64,000 bases of DNA, taken from the NCBI RefSeq assembly GCF_900111565.1, contig NZ_FOIK01000001.1, forward strand, positions 372,001 through 436,000. Direction: 5' to 3'. The notes under the pieces were generated by a model. It searched no databases. It had not been told where the DNA came from and was given only the letters and a program-made list of their open reading frames with translations. Shown piece by piece: positions 60,836 through 64,000 of the stretch. The DNA is from Paenibacillus sp. NFR01. Lineage in GTDB: Bacteria; Bacillota; Bacilli; Paenibacillales; Paenibacillaceae. Numbering within the stretch: position 1 is the first letter of the stretch; each line of letters starts with the position of its first letter. Position numbers and translations under genes: made by a program.

Positions 60836-62773
60836 ATGGCTTATCATACTCTGTTCAGTCCAATCACTATCAGAGGCTTAGAGTTGAAAAACCGGATTAT
60901 CTTTCCGGCAATGGGAACCAAAATGCCTAGTGAGGAACGTTTTGTTACTCAGCAGCTGATAGATTACCATGTTGCCAGAGCAGAAGGAGGATGCGGTTTA
61001 AATTTTACTGAGGTATGTTCAGTATATGCACCATCTTCGCCTAAGAAGTTTTTGGCCATTTCAGAGGATAAATATATCCCGGGTTTAAAACAGCTTACAG
61101 ATGCAATTCATAATGCAGGAGGCAAGGCAGGAATTCAGTTATGGCTGGGTGGATTGGCGGTTGCCAGTGATCCGGAGCAGTTGATCATTATTCCAAGTCC
61201 GGTACCTGTGCCTGGTACAGAATACACCATACCGGCGGCAGAAGTTGAGACCCTAAAGGCTGCAGCCAAATCATTTGGAGAAGGAGCGCGGCGGGCAGTA
61301 GAAGCCGGCTTTGATGTCATTGAATTTCATGCTGGCCATAATTACACACCACATTCATTTCTCAGTCCCTACTTTAATCGGAGAACCGACGAATACGGAG
61401 GAGACCTACAGAACAGATCCAGATTCCTCCTTGAATGTATTTCGTCTATCCGTCAAAACATTCCGGTTGATATGCCGCTGTTCATGCGTATAGATGCTCA
61501 TGATGATTATCTGGAGGAAGGACTCAGTATAGAGGACGTAATCGCATTCTGCAATTTGGCTAAAGCTGCCGGAGTAGATGCGCTTGATGTTTCGCGAGGG
61601 AATTTCTCTTCTGCGGCAATAAAATATGAGGTTCCACCAATTGACCTGCCAAGAGGCTTTAATGTTGATAATGCAGCCAGAATCCGTCGGGAAACCGGTA
61701 TGCTAACCGTAGCGGTAGGACGTATTAATGCCCCTGACCAAGCAGAAGAAATCTTAACCGATGGTAAAGCAGATATGGTAGTTATCGGACGTGCCCAACT
61801 TGCTGATCCCGAGTTCTGTAATAAAGCCCAATCCGGAAACAGTGATGATATCGTACAATGTGTCGCTTGCAATCAGGGCTGTTATGACGGATTTGTCTCA
61901 AGCGAGGTTCCTTTCATTACATGCTTACGAAACCCGGCTTTGGGGAGAGAATCGGAATACAAACTAATTTTAACGGATCATCCCAAGAAGGTTGTAGTTG
62001 CAGGCGGCGGAATCGCAGGGTTGGAAGCGGCTATGGTCTTAAAACGTAGAGGACATCAGCCAATTGTGTGCGAGGCGACGAGTACATTGGGCGGACAATT
62101 TGCTCTGGCTGGTGAAGCACCGAGAAAAGAAGAGATGAAAGTAGCGGCTATATCCCGAGGAGAGCAGGTCATTAAAGAGGGAATTGAGGTTAGAGTGGAC
62201 ACTCCGGTTACAAGTTCACTGCTGGAAGAACTTAACCCGGATGAGGTCATTGTGGCGATCGGTGCTTCTCCGATGGAGCTTAAGATTCCGGGCAGTCAGC
62301 TGACGAAGGTTACGAATTCTCACGATGTTTTGTCTGGTAAAGTAAACGTCTCTGGTAACGTCGTTATTGTCGGTGGAGGATTGGTTGGACTTGAGGTCGC
62401 CGAGTATTTACATGGCAACGCTACGAAGATCACTGTAGTTGAAATGCTGGACAAAGTGGCCAAGGATTTGGGAGACCTTCGATCGATCTGTGTAATGGAA
62501 AGCCTACACGAATCCGGAGTCCAGCTCATGACTAACACGAAATGCCTTGAAATTAATGAGCAAGGCGTTGTTATTGAACATCAAGAAGAAATCTCTGTTT
62601 ACCCTTGTGATTCTGTTATTGTTGCTATAGGGGCAAAGTCACGCAACTATGAGGGGCTCCATAACTTTTGCAATGAGCATAATATACCTATTCATGTGAT
62701 CGGTGATGCATTACGGGCACGCAGAGCATTGAATGCCGTCAGCGAAGCACATGAAGTGGCAAGAATGATTTAA
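60836..62773 (+). CDS. Enoate-reductase-type FMN/FAD/4Fe-4S oxidoreductase (2,4-dienoyl-CoA reductase family)
   Basis: A 645-residue protein. The N-terminal old-yellow-enzyme TIM barrel (1-350) contains FHAGHNYTPHSFLSPYFNRRTDEYGG (substrate/FMN site) and VVIGRAQLADPEF; the 4Fe-4S motif is CVACNQGC followed by CLRNP (about 360-395); the C-terminal FAD/NADH domain begins KVVVAGGGIAGLEAAMVL and contains VVIVGGGLVGLEVAEYL. This layout is that of FadH, BaiCD/BaiH and clostridial enoate reductases, which reduce alpha,beta-unsaturated acids. The substrate is unknown. The ATG at 60836 follows GAAGGAGA. Confidence 0.88.
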   Translation: MAYHTLFSPITIRGLELKNRIIFPAMGTKMPSEERFVTQQLIDYHVARAEGGCGLNFTEVCSVYAPSSPKKFLAISEDKYIPGLKQLTDAIHNAGGKAGIQLWLGGLAVASDPEQLIIIPSPVPVPGTEYTIPAAEVETLKAAAKSFGEGARRAVEAGFDVIEFHAGHNYTPHSFLSPYFNRRTDEYGGDLQNRSRFLLECISSIRQNIPVDMPLFMRIDAHDDYLEEGLSIEDVIAFCNLAKAAGVDALDVSRGNFSSAAIKYEVPPIDLPRGFNVDNAARIRRETGMLTVAVGRINAPDQAEEILTDGKADMVVIGRAQLADPEFCNKAQSGNSDDIVQCVACNQGCYDGFVSSEVPFITCLRNPALGRESEYKLILTDHPKKVVVAGGGIAGLEAAMVLKRRGHQPIVCEATSTLGGQFALAGEAPRKEEMKVAAISRGEQVIKEGIEVRVDTPVTSSLLEELNPDEVIVAIGASPMELKIPGSQLTKVTNSHDVLSGKVNVSGNVVIVGGGLVGLEVAEYLHGNATKITVVEMLDKVAKDLGDLRSICVMESLHESGVQLMTNTKCLEINEQGVVIEHQEEISVYPCDSVIVAIGAKSRNYEGLHNFCNEHNIPIHVIGDALRARRALNAVSEAHEVARMI

Positions 62774-62821
62774 CGGCAATATTTCTTATTTACTTTGGAA
62801 CAACTCGAACATGAAACAGAT

Positions 62822-62850
62822 AAGGCCTTCTGAATTATTCAGGAGGTCTT
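62822..62850 (+). terminator. Probable terminator after the flavoenzyme gene
   Basis: A 13-bp stem with two G-U pairs, AAGGCCTTCTGAA/TTCAGGAGGTCTT, short loop and a weak T tail. Confidence 0.5.
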
Positions 62851-62967
62851 TAGCTTACAAATGAATTTCTATTGCTTAATGAATGTAGCAAAGCATGCTA
62901 AAGCAAATAAGGTGTGGATTACTGTTCTGGAGCAAAATAACCGCATTCACTGATTCGGGGGACAGCC

Positions 62968-63693
62968 ATGTATAAACTACCGCCATACGTAGTCATCACT
63001 TATATCGTAGAAGGTACTGGCTTACAACATTTAGGGTATGCTGAAAGACAAGCTATGCCGGGTGATTTATTCATCACTCGTGCATCAAAAGCGGATATTT
63101 TAGAAATGGAAATTCAGCAGCAAAAATCAGTTCAAGTGCTACGCTATATCTATCTGGATTGTGGGAATGATAAAGCCGTTCCACATCTTCCGATGAAATG
63201 GTCAGTAAACCAAAGTTATCGTAATGAATTCATTCGATTTTTCAAAGCTACTTATTCTTTTTATGGAAAGCCAGTTAGCGATGCAGAGAAGGGTCCACTA
63301 GAAGTGTGGAAATATTTCACTGATTTTCTTTTGTCTAAACCGATGAAGGCAAGTTTAGTAGAATTCGAGAATAGTGGAGATCCTTTGTACAAACCCCTCC
63401 ATCATATTGCTTGGAAATTTAAGGATTCAGTTTCAGTTCATCTCATCAGTGAACAATTACACATGAGTACACGACATTTTCAGCGTAATTTCAAAAATCT
63501 GACCGGGAAATCATATAAGCAATTGCTGATGGAGACAAGAATTCGTCATAGCTGCGGGTTACTGAGTTACTCCACTATAAGTATTGAAAAAATTGCGAAC
63601 TTCGTAGGAATTTATGATATGTATCATTTCTATCAATTATTTCATCAGTATTGTGGAATGACTCCTGGAGAATTCCGTAAGCTAACTTATTGA
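62968..63693 (+). CDS. AraC-family transcriptional regulator
   Basis: A 241-residue regulator. The C-terminal double HTH spans VHLISEQLHMSTRHFQRNFKNLTG to IEKIANFVGIYDMYHFYQLFHQYCGMTPGEF; the N-terminal ~100 residues resemble a cupin ligand-binding domain but look short, so the true start may be further upstream than the ATG at 62968 (GGGGGA site). It lies between the flavoenzyme and an SDR gene and probably controls one of them. Confidence 0.82.
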   Translation: MYKLPPYVVITYIVEGTGLQHLGYAERQAMPGDLFITRASKADILEMEIQQQKSVQVLRYIYLDCGNDKAVPHLPMKWSVNQSYRNEFIRFFKATYSFYGKPVSDAEKGPLEVWKYFTDFLLSKPMKASLVEFENSGDPLYKPLHHIAWKFKDSVSVHLISEQLHMSTRHFQRNFKNLTGKSYKQLLMETRIRHSCGLLSYSTISIEKIANFVGIYDMYHFYQLFHQYCGMTPGEFRKLTY

Positions 63694-63802
63694 AATAGGA
63701 TTAAAGATGTCGCATTTCCACATAGTTATCGAACTTAATGATTTGTAAACTTATTGAGTGGATTGCTGGATTCAGCAAAAATATTCGATGGAGGAACTCA
63801 TT

Positions 63803-64000
63803 ATGAGCGATTATGAAGGTTCGATTAAGCTAGACGGAAAGGTAGCTATTGTTACAGGAGCAGGTAGCGGGATTGGCCGATCTTCATCCATTAAGCTCTC
63901 TAGAGCAGGTTATAAGGTTAGCGTTGTAGACTTTAACTCAGTGACTGGGGAAGAAACGCTTAGTCTGATTAAAAAAGAAGGCGGAGAAGGCATCTTTATT
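63803..64000 (+). CDS. Short-chain dehydrogenase/reductase, 5' part (runs off the window)
   Basis: The ATG at 63803 follows GGAGG and the frame is open to the window end (66 codons). KVAIVTGAGSGIGRSSSIKL contains the classical TGxxxGIG NAD(P)-binding motif of classical SDRs. The catalytic Tyr-Lys is beyond the edge. Together with the enoate-reductase-type enzyme it suggests a small redox pathway for an unsaturated or hydroxylated acid or steroid, by inference only. Confidence 0.8.
   Translation, partial: MSDYEGSIKLDGKVAIVTGAGSGIGRSSSIKLSRAGYKVSVVDFNSVTGEETLSLIKKEGGEGIFI

Overview
The window looks like a chromosomal segment of a moderately GC-rich, spore-forming Firmicute, most likely Paenibacillus or a close relative. 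The evidence is strong AGGAGG-type ribosome-binding sites with many TTG/GTG starts, compact sigma-A promoters, and Bacillales genes (yhaO/yhaN, ykvI, yqzE, yqhG/yqhH, xpt, paiA, zagA, a DUF309 protein), combined with a B12-dependent class II ribonucleotide reductase and a GH51 arabinofuranosidase. There are no rRNA genes, insertion sequences or CRISPR arrays. One tRNA gene, tRNA-Leu(CAG), lies at 23546-23630.

Layout. 1-8.7 kb: a redoxin, citramalate synthase (cimA), DNA polymerase IV, ferredoxin, an L,D-transpeptidase, a new 45-residue membrane protein, pyrD, a small (p)ppGpp synthetase and a DUF309 protein. 8.8-13.8 kb: an RNA-modification group with two RsmF-type methyltransferases facing each other around a pseudouridine synthase and a HAD phosphatase. 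14-19.8 kb: a glycosyltransferase and the YhaO/YhaN nuclease-ATPase pair. 20-28 kb: YkvI, xpt, small unknown genes, the tRNA, a frameshifted metallo-hydrolase, and two regulator/target pairs (MerR with an SDR; PadR with a 4Fe-4S membrane protein). 28-34 kb: a beta-lactamase-fold hydrolase, a Zur-boxed zagA, abfA, and a stalk-domain gene broken by an amber codon. 34-47 kb: detoxification and efflux, with three TetR regulators each next to a transporter, acetyltransferases including paiA, and two tandem CNNM/CorC-type proteins. 47-59.9 kb: a terpenoid-cyclase-fold protein behind a structured leader, glycerol dehydrogenase, wall enzymes, yqzE, yqhG/yqhH and nrdJ. From about 59.9 kb to the end the DNA is visibly AT-richer and carries TetR, an enoate-reductase-type flavoenzyme, AraC and an SDR, which suggests acquisition by transfer.

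Regulation is the most informative part of the window. Operators can be read directly for Zur (zagA), NrdR (nrdJ, two boxes 32 bp apart), a MerR-type 19-bp-spacer promoter, TetR dyads next to two efflux genes, and a perfectly mirror-symmetric divergent promoter between the PadR gene and its neighbour. Two post-transcriptional candidates stand out: a multi-helix leader RNA at 47510-47606, and a hairpin ribosome-binding site repeated in front of both CNNM paralogs.

Functions come from recognised motifs and family resemblance, not from searches. Starts were moved to the best ribosome-binding site where the longest frame was implausible.
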